Part shown: in pieces, positions 34,987 through 46,425 of the stretch | How the letters are laid out: the number at the start of each line of letters is the position of its first letter | Position numbering within the stretch: position 1 is the first letter of the stretch | Source of the DNA: Sambucus nigra | Taxonomy: Eukaryota; Streptophyta; Magnoliopsida; Dipsacales; Adoxaceae | Direction of reading: 5' to 3' | Length of the DNA: 64,000 nt | Assembly (NCBI GenBank): GCA_949130495.1 | Contig: OX422218.1 | Coordinates: forward strand, 41,052,651 to 41,116,650 | Notes under the pieces: model-generated | What the model was told of the DNA's origin: nothing | Database searches by the model: none | What the model saw: only the letters and a program-made list of their open reading frames with translations | Made by a program: the position numbers and the translations under genes

Positions 34987-35167
34987 GAGTGGTGCTATAA
35001 GTCTCAAATAACTGTCCCAAAACTCCCCCAAAAAGCAATTAATTTGTTGCCCTGGCGGGACCCCATAACACAGGGCAATACTTAATAGGCATGTGAGAGA
35101 GTAAGTGAAATCCACATCAGATTTGGGGGAGGTTTTGGGGGAGATTTTTGTACTCATATCATTATTC
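34987..35167. mobile_element. MITE with 9-bp target duplication
   Basis: A 181 bp non-coding element flanked by the perfect 9-bp direct repeat TAATTTTAA (34978-34986 and 35168-35176). The termini are imperfect inverted repeats (GAGTGGTGCTATAAGTC and, reversed, GAATAATGATATGAGTA). An inner pair is clearer (CCCAAAACTCCCCCAAA against TTTGGGGGAGGTTTTGGG). The homologous locus near 22583 has a single TAATTTTAA and no insert. A 9-bp duplication points to the Mutator (MULE) group; hAT (8 bp) is less likely. Confidence 0.72.
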
Positions 35168-35176
35168 TAATTTTAA

Positions 35177-35512
35177 ATATTATATAACTGCTCTTAAATA
35201 TTTCATCTTCCCACTTTCATGAATAGATCGGAATAATCAATATAAGAAATGACGGTGTTCTTTTCATACTTACTAAATAATATTGGGGTGTGTTTGCCTA
35301 CCATGATTGAAAATCAATGAAAATACTTCATATTTGTGAGCATTTAAAAAATAATGGTGGATATATAAGATTGATATAGTCTTACTTCCATAATTTGCTA
35401 TGGAAATTTATTTTGTGTGTCTTGAATAAGAAATGTTTTCTATAAAAAATGATAAGACTGTGTGAAACATTTTCAGAAATATAACTATTGTTCCCATAGA
35501 CAAACCCAAACC
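35177..35512. other. AT-rich spacer, no gene
   Basis: The first ~220 bp match 22740-23150; the remainder is unique AT-rich sequence leading to the LINE relic. Nothing coding is seen. Confidence 0.5.
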
Positions 35513-36240
35513 TCAATCATTTTCCTTATGCCTTATCACTACATATTTGTTCTTGCAAACTCTAGGCATATTTTCAAACATTACTTCCAGCCAGAAACCT
35601 TTGTCACGACAACCGATCCAAATTCTCTTTGAAACCTTCTTTGTAAGATCTTCCTCAACACACACACGAGCAACTCTTGGTCTATTAATCTCCACAGTGG
35701 AAGCATCATGTTTTAGTGGTTTTCCAATCAGTTGTGCAATGGAACACAGAGATGATTTTGAGAAAAAATGAATGGGTAAACGCGAAAAAGACACCCATAT
35801 GGGAGTTAGGCAACTCTCAATCTCTGGACTAAAATAAGGTGTCCATTTGAATATCCTCATTGGGAATTTTCCAATATGCCAAGAGTCCTTCATCCACGTC
35901 CTTGTAAAATCTTCTTGAGACTTTAACCTGATTAAAACATGCTTGTGATACAATAAACCTACATTAAAAGAAGTTTTGAGAGATAAAGTTTAAAAACATG
36001 AGTTATAACATCCATAGAAGGTCTTCCATGAGAGAACTTCCCAATCAAAGCATATTGAAAAGATCTAGCAAGGGTTTTAATATCATCATCAGAAAACATA
36101 ACAGCAGGTTAACCCTTGTAAGTTGTTGGTTTCTTGAGGCTAATATCATGGTTACAAGAGGAAGAAGCTACTACAGAAGCAAAGTAACGATTCCAGACAT
36201 TTTTTGTATCTCGAGGCTTAGAATCAACATTTGTTATGAA
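35513..36240 (-). pseudogene. LINE ORF1 fragment with DUF4283 domain
   Basis: On the minus strand the DUF4283 fold of plant LINE ORF1 (nucleic-acid binding, gag-like) can be followed. An N-terminal part, about 36100-35990, reads MFSDDDIKTLARSFQYALI then GKFSHGRPSMDVITHVF. A frameshift near 35965 follows. The main part, 35953-35513, has HVLIRLKSQEDFTRTW, FPMRIFKWTPYFSPEIES, PIWVSFSRLPIHFF, IGKPLKHDAST and ARVCVEEDLTKKV. It ends in a damaged CCHC knuckle (VCKNKYVVIRHKEND, second Cys and Gly lost) and a stop. An in-frame stop also lies near 36115, before the DUF4283 start. There is no ORF2 nearby, so it is an orphan relic. DUF4283 is typical of plant LINEs and of genes derived from them; the frameshift argues against a working derived gene. 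Confidence 0.82.
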
Positions 36241-36726
36241 ACCAATAATAAAAATATATGAAATTGATGGTCGTCATAAAAGTTTCGAATGCATAAATAC
36301 GCATGTAAAACCTCTAAAACTCGAAGAATGTGGGAATGTAAAGCATGTTGAAAAGTCGACTAACCAACGTGCAGCATCATTTACATCGATTGGCCAAAAT
36401 TTCCTTAGAGGTGTGTGTCAGTTGGCCAATGTGCATCATTTTAGTGTCGATTGGCCGACTTAAATTTGAACATTGGGTCAGCTGACCGACGTACAGCATC
36501 GTTTGGGATACTGTGACTTTATAACCTAAATATAATATACCTATATGATATCAAATAATTTATTAGACAAAATACTTATTGTTTTAAAAATGAAGTTCGC
36601 ACCTATAACAAAATATGCACTACAAATGTAACAATGTACAAGGACTGCATTTTTGTTCCGCAACCGCCCCAATTTGCATTTTACATTTTATGGGAAGAAA
36701 AAGAAATCTATCAAAATATGGTACTA
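36241..36726. other. Short degenerate repeats and AT-rich spacer
   Basis: Between about 36350 and 36510, degenerate ~45 bp repeats carry CGTGCAGCATCATTTACATC, TCGATTGGCC, CAGTTGGCCAATGTGCATC and CAGCTGACCGACGTACAGC. The rest is AT-rich without a supported gene. It ends where the M4 leader begins. Confidence 0.5.
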
Positions 36727-37925
36727 AATAGTTTCATGACAAAAATTAAAATAATTACTCAAGTAAAAAACCGATGTTGGAAAAATTGAATCTAGGGTCT
36801 GAAAATACCATGTACAAATCAATGTATAGAATAAGCATCACGATGAAACCACATTCTGTAGCGTTAAAAAAATTGAAATAAAATAGAGAAAACACACAAT
36901 GTTACAAAAACCCAATTTTAAAATATCAAAAAAAACTATTAGATTCCCAATTCCCCCATGTGTTCGTTATTCAGACTTAAAAAAATTGTGCTACATTCTT
37001 AGGTTAATATTAGGAAAAATGACATTGTTTTTGTCAACTACATAAATTTTTCCTTTTATGCTCAATATAAGTTTCATTTTACTTTCTATTTACCATTATG
37101 TACAACGAAAAATATATATTATTCAACACAAGAGAACCAACTAAAGACATCACAACAATTTCTTATCATATGAAATGAACTCTAATATTATGATACAATG
37201 CCATTACGAAATTTGTACAAATTAATTGTAAAAAAACTTCAATCATTATTTTTTTACCGTTTGAGTTCATCCATGCAACATACATCAAATTGAAAATCAA
37301 TTATAAGCTTTGAAGAGACTCGCAAACCTCGACAAAATTGATGATATTGGAATCTCAGTTTGTAACCCCTGGACGAACATAAAGTTCAGAAAACCTTAAA
37401 AATTTAACAAATATAATCAATAATTAACTAAATACAAATAAAAACACACAAGTATATTACCTATAGAGACCAACAATGCATTTCAAAATCAAATACCTCA
37501 ATTTGTATTTCTAAATCTGTAAGAAACAAAAACCGATTGCCAAAATCGTTTCTAAATTGATTTTGGGAGAAACGGATCATATCCATTTAATGATTGACTA
37601 CTATATGTGTAATGCATTTATGAGTGGAGGATCCCAACATAGAACACCTCACTTCCTCAACCACTTCTAACCACCAACTTAAGTTATATACATAACAAAA
37701 GATGAACAAGTTTAATCTTTAGGAGACGTAAATAAAAAGATGACACAGTAATTGTACGTAAAACCATGAAATATCCATTTAGAACAAACTAAATGTTAAA
37801 TCTATTTAATTAACAATTGTTCAATTCGGGTGGATAAACATTGGGAGAAAGAAAATTTCTTGGCGGATATCATGACTTTACATGTATAAGTATGTAGTTT
37901 TTTTCCATTATATATATATAAATAT

Positions 37926-38189
<264 letters not shown>

Positions 38190-38576
38190 CATGTGCACAA
38201 TAAGTTTATACATGTGCTGGCAGAGACCAATTTTTTTTTTTAAGTATTAAACAAAATAGTTTTGAGTTTATTTTTTTACGTGATATTTATACATTTCAAC
38301 GGACCCATATAAAAAAATCAGTTAAAAAAATAGGTTTTTTGCTATTTTTAAAAAATTGTCCAATTTTCGCACCTTTTAAAGTCCTTAAAAACAATGAAAG
38401 TTTGACCCTTTTTTTTAAAATAGCAAAAGACGTTTTACAGAGATGATTTTTTCATATGAGTCGCTTGAAATTTTTAAATATCACACAAAAAAAATCTCCT
38501 CAGAAATATTTTTTTTACTATTTAAAAAAAATGATGTGCAAATTTAGTGTGCACAAGATACTGTCTGTCTGTATGC

Positions 38577-38606
38577 GTATATATATATATATATATATAT
38601 ATAGCT

Positions 38607-38637
<31 letters not shown>
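38577..38637. repeat. (TA)n(GA)n microsatellite
   Basis: Counterpart of 1166-1214. Confidence 0.9.
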
Positions 38638-38639
<2 letters not shown>

Positions 38640-39300
38640 TTGAACACATATTGTATATTGCAACTTGTAAGGCCATGGCATCTGTTATGAAATGTGAGGT
38701 CTCTTAATGTCTATCCACCGAATTTTTACAATTGTAAATTAAACGCATTTAGCATTTAGTTACTGATGATAAAATATTCCTTTGTATTATACACTATCTT
38801 TTACAAATAACCTGACATTTTTTTAATAAACTCTCAGAAACCTTGAACACTTCGGATTTATTTTTCTTTTTCATATACAATCATATGAATAATATATATA
38901 ATCTTTTGTTATACAAATAATATATATTCGGCGAGAGAGAAGACCATGATGGTGAGCTGGTTTGTGGAAAAATGTGAACTTTAAAATCCAATAATAAATC
39001 CATTTAAGGATCGAGTACTATAAGTGTATTGCATTTATCAGTGGAGGATCTCAACCATTTCTATCCTTCCAACTTAAGTTATTTATTGAACAAAAAATGA
39101 TTAAGTTTAATCCTTGGGAGATGTAAATAAAAAGATGACAGGGTAATTGTATATAGAACCATGAAATAACAATTTACAACAAACTAATTGTTAAATGTGT
39201 TTAATTAACAATTGTTCAATTCTGGTGGTTAAACATTGGGAGACATCAAATTTCTTGGCGGATATCATGACTTTACATGTATCAATATATTTTTTTTTCC

Positions 39301-39302
<2 letters not shown>

Positions 39303-39361
<59 letters not shown>
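39303..39361. repeat. (TA)n(TG)n microsatellite
   Basis: Counterpart of 1878-1965. Confidence 0.95.
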
Positions 39362-39363
<2 letters not shown>

Positions 39364-40250
39364 GTGAGTTTTTGTGTGAGTCGCCTATATGACCCTTAAA
39401 GTATATGAATTCTTTTTATTAAGCCGATAATTTTTTTTTTCAATTAAGTCCCTAAAGTATCTATATGGTGTCAGCTTGGCACTCCCATCCATTTTCACTG
39501 TTAACTAAAATTGAATTTAGGGGTAAAAGTGGTATTTTTTTATTATTAATAATTAAGAAATATTATAAGTAGTTAAAAACGACTTAAATTTTTATCAAAA
39601 AATTATTTCCGTATTATTTTTTTTTTTAAATTCACATATTTTGTTATAGAAAATATTTGTGAGGAAAAAGTTCTAATAGTAGCAAAAATGACAAATGAAA
39701 TAAAACGGATATATTAAAAATATTTTCTAATAAAAAAACTATTTTTAACCCAAAAATATATATTCGGAAAAAAGATTCTAAAAAACAATTCTTTAAAAAA
39801 AACTTACAACGAATAAAATAGTTCTTGAAATAATAGTTCTTAACAATAATTTTTTTTAAATAGTTTTGACAAAAGTAAAACTTCATTTTAACAAGTCAAA
39901 CTTTTTAACAATAAAAGGCATTTTTGGCAAAAAACATGTCAGTTTATTAATGCAAAACTGTTTTTCCCAAAGAATAGTTTGTAGAGAAAAACAATTAAGA
40001 GAATACAATTTTAGTATACTATTAACACAGTTTTGGACCAAAAGGGAAACAATTTCAACGAATAAAAAACTATTTAACAAAAAACAATTTTTATCAATAA
40101 AAAATAGCTTTGACAAATATAAAACATTTTTATCAAAAAATAGTTTTTTGCGAAAAATAGGTTAAGAAAAACAAGTTCAAAAAACTAACAATTTCCCATG
40201 GGATGGTGAAATTGTGTGAAAACTTTTCAATCCTATATAAGTGAAAAATG

Positions 40251-40408
40251 TTTGATGTTTAAACATCAAACTTCCGATGTCTTCGAGATGTGATTGGTCA
40301 ATGCTGCTGACATGGACCCACATTACTTATGAAATTAAGTCTACACCAGCGGCTTTAAGCAATCACATCTCCAAGATATCAATTTTTTGATGTCTGAGAG
40401 ACATCAAA
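40251..40408. repeat. Triple dyad in M4
   Basis: Counterpart of 2847-3004. The last palindrome has one changed base (GATGTCTGAGAGACATC). Confidence 0.75.
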
Positions 40409-41340
40409 CTTTTTTTCGTATATAAGTAAGCAAAATTTTGCCTACAAAATTGCAAAAATATGGCCAAATATACATGTAGACATGGTATTCGTGCAATTTT
40501 TTTAATGATAAATAAAGGTTAGCAAACATGTAAATTAATGTGCAAAATATTTATTTGCCACTATGTATAACATTTGTCGGGGTGTATCAAAGGGACCACA
40601 ATATTTTTATTTTGACTTAATGTAATTGTGTATATGGGATAATGAGTAAACTATTTAATTGCGAGACATCATCTGCACCACAACCACTTCAGTTATCCAC
40701 AAACTCTCGTGATCTTTATTCATATATTTATGCCAATTGTCCCAATTTTCTTATTCAAATAATTGGTAGTTTCTACCCACTCTTGGTATTCAATTTCCCA
40801 CGAAATTCACATGGGCATCCACATTGGTATTTCCATATTTTAATGGGAAGCAATTATCGTTGATATTTGATGTTGGAAATTGATAGGATACAAGTTTTTT
40901 CTCTAAATTATCATTGCTCTTAAATATTCCCAATAACCCTTTTTAATTTATTAATTATTTAAATTTATTTTTATTTATATTATTAATTGATTATATCGAT
41001 TTTGTACCTGACTAGTTATTAAAGAAATGATTATAAACTCCCAAAACCATGGTATTTATTTAAATGCCTTTTCCTCCTTTACTAAATTTTTTGTGTCAGT
41101 TTTTAATTATACCGGAGTTTGAAGTGAAAAGGTGACTAAACATAAAGGTACTAACGTGCCCATAACACGAATTTTTTTTTGATGTTGTCAAAGACATCAT
41201 CTTTTGATGTCTCTCAATCGTTGGAATCCAATTGGCATTTAACAAAAAGACTCTCTATCTCTTATTAATGGGTTCAACTAACTATACTCTCTCTCTTATT
41301 AATGTGTCCAACTAACTATGCCCATGTATGGATCAAAAAA

Positions 41341-42328
41341 TCATACATATAATGACAAGAGTATCATTCAAAAAATCATACAATCGCGGACTGGATAAAT
41401 AAACACAATGTACACTCTTAATGACAAGAGTATCATTCAAAAACATTGTTCCAATATTATGTCAGATCACTCAGCTCAAATGGGCCGAATTTGATAAATT
41501 AGAGTTTGATCCATCTGTTTTGAAACACGTTCTCTTAACTGGGTATCAAAATGGTTTTGAAATATTTTTTTTTTCCAGTTAAAACAAGAATGGGGTTAAG
41601 GTTAATGATGACAAACAATGGGAGACGTCTCTGCAGTTTATTAACTAATGAGAACCAAAGATCAAGAACCTTAATACAGAGTAGAAGGTTGTGCACTATT
41701 TCTGAACAAATTTCCCATTTTCTTTCTTGATGCGGATCAATGAAGATTAGTCTTTGACATGTGTAAGGTAATGTCCACAGGTTGGGGCCATACTCGTTGC
41801 AGTCATCGTTTTTGCTTTCGAGATACGTTGAACATCAGGAACTATTAAATTTCCAGTACCAAATGATTTACTAACATCCACAATTAACCTAACCACGTGG
41901 CCCAGAAAGGAGCGGGCCTGAGAATAGAGAGGTGGGTAACAAGAATAGGCAAAGTTTTGGAAACGGCAGACGGTAGCAATAAATGGTAACTACCGCCGCC
42001 GGATAAACGAAATATCAGGATCGGGATTACTCGTGAGAGATTTACCCCTATGATACCATGTAGAATTTAATAACTCAATACTCAGTTTCTGTAACTATTC
42101 TTAGTATTTTAATGAAGTTAAGGTTGCCTTTATATAGCAGCAAACATGCCCTACGGTTTACAAACTTAAAACAATATACGTGTTATAAAGAGTTGTTCCT
42201 ACATAAAAGGAGAAAAACAGGGTAAGCCCTTTTTAATAGCACATGTGAATAACCTCGTGATGACTTTTTCTATTTGTTGTTAATTGTTTCCAATGTGGGG
42301 CTGTGCATGATATCAAATATCCATAACA
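41341..42328 (-). mobile_element. Truncated Copia-like element, segmental copy
   Basis: Duplicate of 3945-4915: the LTR is 42059-42328 and the primer site is slightly damaged (42047-42058, CCTATGATACCA on the plus strand). The left truncation is the same, showing the truncation preceded the segmental duplication. Confidence 0.8.
41715..41917 (-). pseudogene. TruA-type tRNA pseudouridine synthase exon, segmental copy
   Basis: The minus strand reads ARSFLGHVVRLIVDVSKSFG, then TGNLIVPDVQRISKAK and ATSMAPTC. The 8 bases missing from the copy at 4300 are present here, and the acceptor CTCAG is intact. So that deletion and the acceptor change happened in copy 1 after the duplication. The glycine-leucine-tyrosine near the end reads GHY. 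Only the terminal exon is present and it is not functional alone. Confidence 0.7.
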
Positions 42329-42349
42329 TTTATATTCACAAAATAATAC

Positions 42350-42381
<32 letters not shown>

Positions 42382-45300
42382 TGAGGTCGCCAGGCGCGCT
42401 ATAGGGCGGTACATATAAACTTTCCCACATATAAAAACAAGAAATTTCTTCATCTTAAAAAGTGAGTGAAAAAATGGTTTTAAATACTCTATATTCCTAA
42501 TCGAGTAGGACAGAGTATGAAACAATATCGGATCGTGGGACACGTATATTGAGAGATCGTTTCATTCTTTGAGATAGACTTTCATTGTTCATTATTGTAA
42601 CTCAAGATTTGAACGAGTTTGAGTTCCCATGAGTTTTCAATAGATATATCTTACGGATTTGAGTACGTGGGATGGACCAACTCATTTGAATGCCTATAAC
42701 GAATTTTTTGACAACCAAAACTCCAATGATACATATGATAAATTGAATACCTGATCCAACACCATTTCCCGAATACAAATTTTATAACTCACATGACGAA
42801 ACCACAAACACTATTTACCCAGTTTTATTTTCTTCAACTAAACTCACACGTTTCACAACATTGGCATTCACTGTCTCCTATATCTTCCACACATGCCAAA
42901 CATAAATCGTCTTCCACTACTATTTATAACAAAAAATTTAGGACATACTCAAATTCGTCAGATATATCTATTTAAGACTCATGGGTATGATTTTGGGTAG
43001 AATTCTTGTTGAGGGTTGTTTTTTTATATAACGTAACACAATATTATAAAGTACTTAAAATGTTAAGATAACGTTACGCTTTAATATGTTGTCGAATATC
43101 TCCTCAATAATTTTACTAGTCAAATGAAAAAAAAAATATTTTGCATCTAATAATTACAACTAGGAATTAGGTTATAAATCTTTAGTATATGTGTAAATGG
43201 GACCAATGAGAAAATGAATTATTTAAAAGAATTAAATTTCAATGTTCCACTTAAAAAAAAAGATTGTATGAGAGATTTTATTTTTTATTTTTTTCAATTT
43301 ACAACAAAATAAAGTCGAAACATTCTTTGGGTCCGGGAATGTGGGTCCGCTCCAGCGGCACTAATTAATCGTAATATTTTTTCATTACTTAAAAAAACTG
43401 TTTAATAGATTTTTTTATTAATAAACATAGCTTTTATTATTTATGAAAAAAATATTTTTTTCTTAATTTTAATTAAAAGTTTTTTAATTTTAATGAAAAA
43501 ATGTTTTTTTTATACAAAAAATTGTTTCTTTGTATTAAAAACTATTTTATATGCACAAAATAATGCAAAACTTAAAAAATAAATAAAGCCCAAATGCGAT
43601 CGCCAGGCGGGTTCCAAGGCGGTACCTATAAACTTTCCCTCCTATAAATAGAAGAAATGACTTCATTTGAAATATTGAGTGAAAAAATAGTTTTAAATAC
43701 TTTATATTCCTAATCGAGTCGCACAGATTATCAAACATTATCGGATCGTGGGACATGCAAATTGAGAGATCATTTCATTTTGGGAGATAGACTCTCATTT
43801 TTCATTATTGTAACTCAAGATATGAACAAGTTTGAGTTCCCACGATTCTTCAATAGATATATCTTACGGATTTGAGTATGTGTCATGAACCAGGTCATTT
43901 GAATGCCTATCATGAATTTTTTGACTACCAGAACTCCAATGATACACCTGATAAATTCAATACCTGATCCAACACCATTTCCAGAATACTAATTTTATAT
44001 GTCACGTGACGAAACCACAAACACTATTTACCAAGTTTTAGTTTCTTCAATTAAACTCACACGCTTCACAACATTGGCATTCACCGTCTCCTAAATCTTC
44101 CACACATGCCAAATCAAAATCGTCTTCCACTACTATTTATAACAACAAATTTAGGACATACTCAAATCCGTAAGATATATCTATTTAACACTCATGGGTA
44201 TAATTTTGGGTTGAATTCTTGTTCAGTTTTGTTTTTTATATAACGTAACACAATATTATAAAGTTCTTAAATTGTTATGACAAGTTTACACTTTAATACG
44301 TTGTCGAATATGTCCTCAATTTTTTTAATAGTGAAATGAAGAAAAATATTTTTCATCTAATAATTACAACAAGGAATTAGGTTATAAAGCTTTAGCATAT
44401 GTGTAAATGGGACCAATGCGAAAATGAATTCATTAAAAGAATTCAATGTTCCCCTTAAAAACTGATTGTATGAGAGAATTTTTTTAATTTTTTTCAATTT
44501 ACAATAGGATGAAGTCAAAACAATATTTGGGTCCGGGAATGTGGGTCCGCGCCAGCGGAACTAATTAATCGCGATATTTTTTCATTAATTAAAAAAACTG
44601 TTTTATAGATTTTTTTATTAATAAACATAGTTTGTTAGTTATCATTTTTTTTAATTTTATTCAAAAGTTATTTGATTTTAGTAAAAAAATAATTTTTTTT
44701 TTTATGAAAATCATTTTTTTTTGTATAAAAAATTGTTTTTATTGTAGAATTTAATCAATACTCAGTTCCTGTAACACTTCTTAGTATTTCATGAAGGATA
44801 AGGGTGCCTTTATATAGCAACAAACAAGCCCTACGGTTTACAAACTTAAAACAATATAGGTGTTATAAAGAGTTGTTCCAACAAAAAAGGAGAAAAACAA
44901 GGTAAACCCCTTTTTAATAGCACATGTGAATAACCTGCTGATGACTTTTTCTATTTGCTGTTAATTGTTTCCAACGTGGGGCTATGCATGATATATAATA
45001 TCCTTATCATTCCCCCTCAAGCGCAGTGTTGGCGGAGTGGACACACCAAGCTTGATCAAAATTGATTAAAAGTTGAGATTGAAATGACAATCCTTGTTAA
45101 AGTCTATAGAACCATAGTGAGCTAAAATGAAGGACATCAGCCAGTTGGAGTCTTCCAAATTGGAGATTCTAAAATTACTGAGTTGACTAAGGTTTCGTAC
45201 TGCAATCAAACCAAGTGAAAAGATCCCCACTATCAGCAAAAACCTTGAAAATTTACAAACACTAGATTCTAAAAATTACTGAGTTGACTAAGGTGTGGTT

Positions 45301-46038
45301 ATGAGTGCGAGCAGACCAAGTGAAAAGATCTCCACTATCACCAAAAACCTTGAGAATAAACAAAACCCATTGATGATAGATGCAAGGATACGATACTCAA
45401 CTTCACAAAAAAATAATAATGACTCTTAGACCGTAATGAGCTTGATCAAAATTGATTCAGAGGCTTAATTATCGATTTTGGCAGGACCGACAGCTATAAA
45501 GAGCCTTTTGGGAAAAAATGAGCTTAATCACAATGGATTCAGAGGCGCTAACCCTTTTTCTTTGAGAAAGGGGATTGATCTCGATGGATTTAGAGGTCTA
45601 TTGAATTTGTGGAACTTGCGTACATAGTACAAGATCATGTATTCAATGTAGGTCAAGTTCCCAAATGTAAATGTTTTTTTTTAAATGAGAAAACAAAAAT
45701 ATTTAGTGGATACCCATATTAGTTTCTTAAAACATCTTGATTAAGACAATCACGTACTGGATAAAAAAAAACACAATGTGTACTCTTAATGACAAGAGTA
45801 TCATTCAAAAACTTTGTTCCAATTTTATATCAGATCACTCAGCTCAAATGGGCCAGATTTGACAAATTAGAGTTTGATCCATCTGTTTTTAAACACGTTC
45901 TCTTAACTGGGTATCAAAATGGTTTTGAAATAATTTGTTTTGGCAGTTAAAACAAGAATGGGGTTAAGAGTTATGATGACAAATAATGGGAGACGTCTCT
46001 GCAGTTTTTTAACTAATGAGAACCTGAGATCAAGAACC

Positions 46039-46284
46039 TTAACACACAGTAGAAGCTTGTGCACTATTTCTGAACAAATTTCCCATTTTCTTTCTTGATG
46101 CGATCAATGAAGATTTGTCTTTGACATGTGCAAGGTAAAGTCCACAGGTTGGGGCCATACTCGTTGCGGTCATCATTTTCGCTTTCGAGATGCGTTGAAC
46201 ATCAGGAACTGTTAAATTTCCCGTACCAAGTGATTTACTAACATCCACAATCAAACTAATCACGTGGTCCAGAAAGGAGCGGGC
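46039..46284 (-). pseudogene. TruA-type tRNA pseudouridine synthase, best-preserved exon copy
   Basis: The clearest of the four copies. After the acceptor CTCAG (46289-46285) the exon reads ARSFLDHVISLIVDVSKSLG, TGNLTVPDVQRISKAK, then MTATSMAPTCGLYLAHVK. These match the end of plant TruA-type synthases: ARSFLYHQVRLL-like, GTGDLT, DVERIL, MAPACGLYLGHVKYD. The VKYDLP-like end is replaced by VKDKSSLIASRKK, and the open frame runs into what should be 3' untranslated sequence. It has no catalytic domain. Inside a retroelement with intact termini, it is probably transcribed only as part of element RNA. Confidence 0.74.
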
Positions 46285-46413
46285 CTGAGAATAGAGAAGT
46301 GGGTAACAAGAATAGGTAAAGTTTTGCAACCGGCAGACGGTAGTAATAAATGGTAACTACTGCCGCCGAAGAAACGGAATATCAGGATCGGGATTACTCG
46401 TGAGAGCTTTACC

Positions 46414-46425
46414 GCTATGATACCA
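46414..46425 (-). other. Primer binding site
   Basis: The minus strand TGGTATCATAGC is adjacent to the LTR at 46426. Confidence 0.78.
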
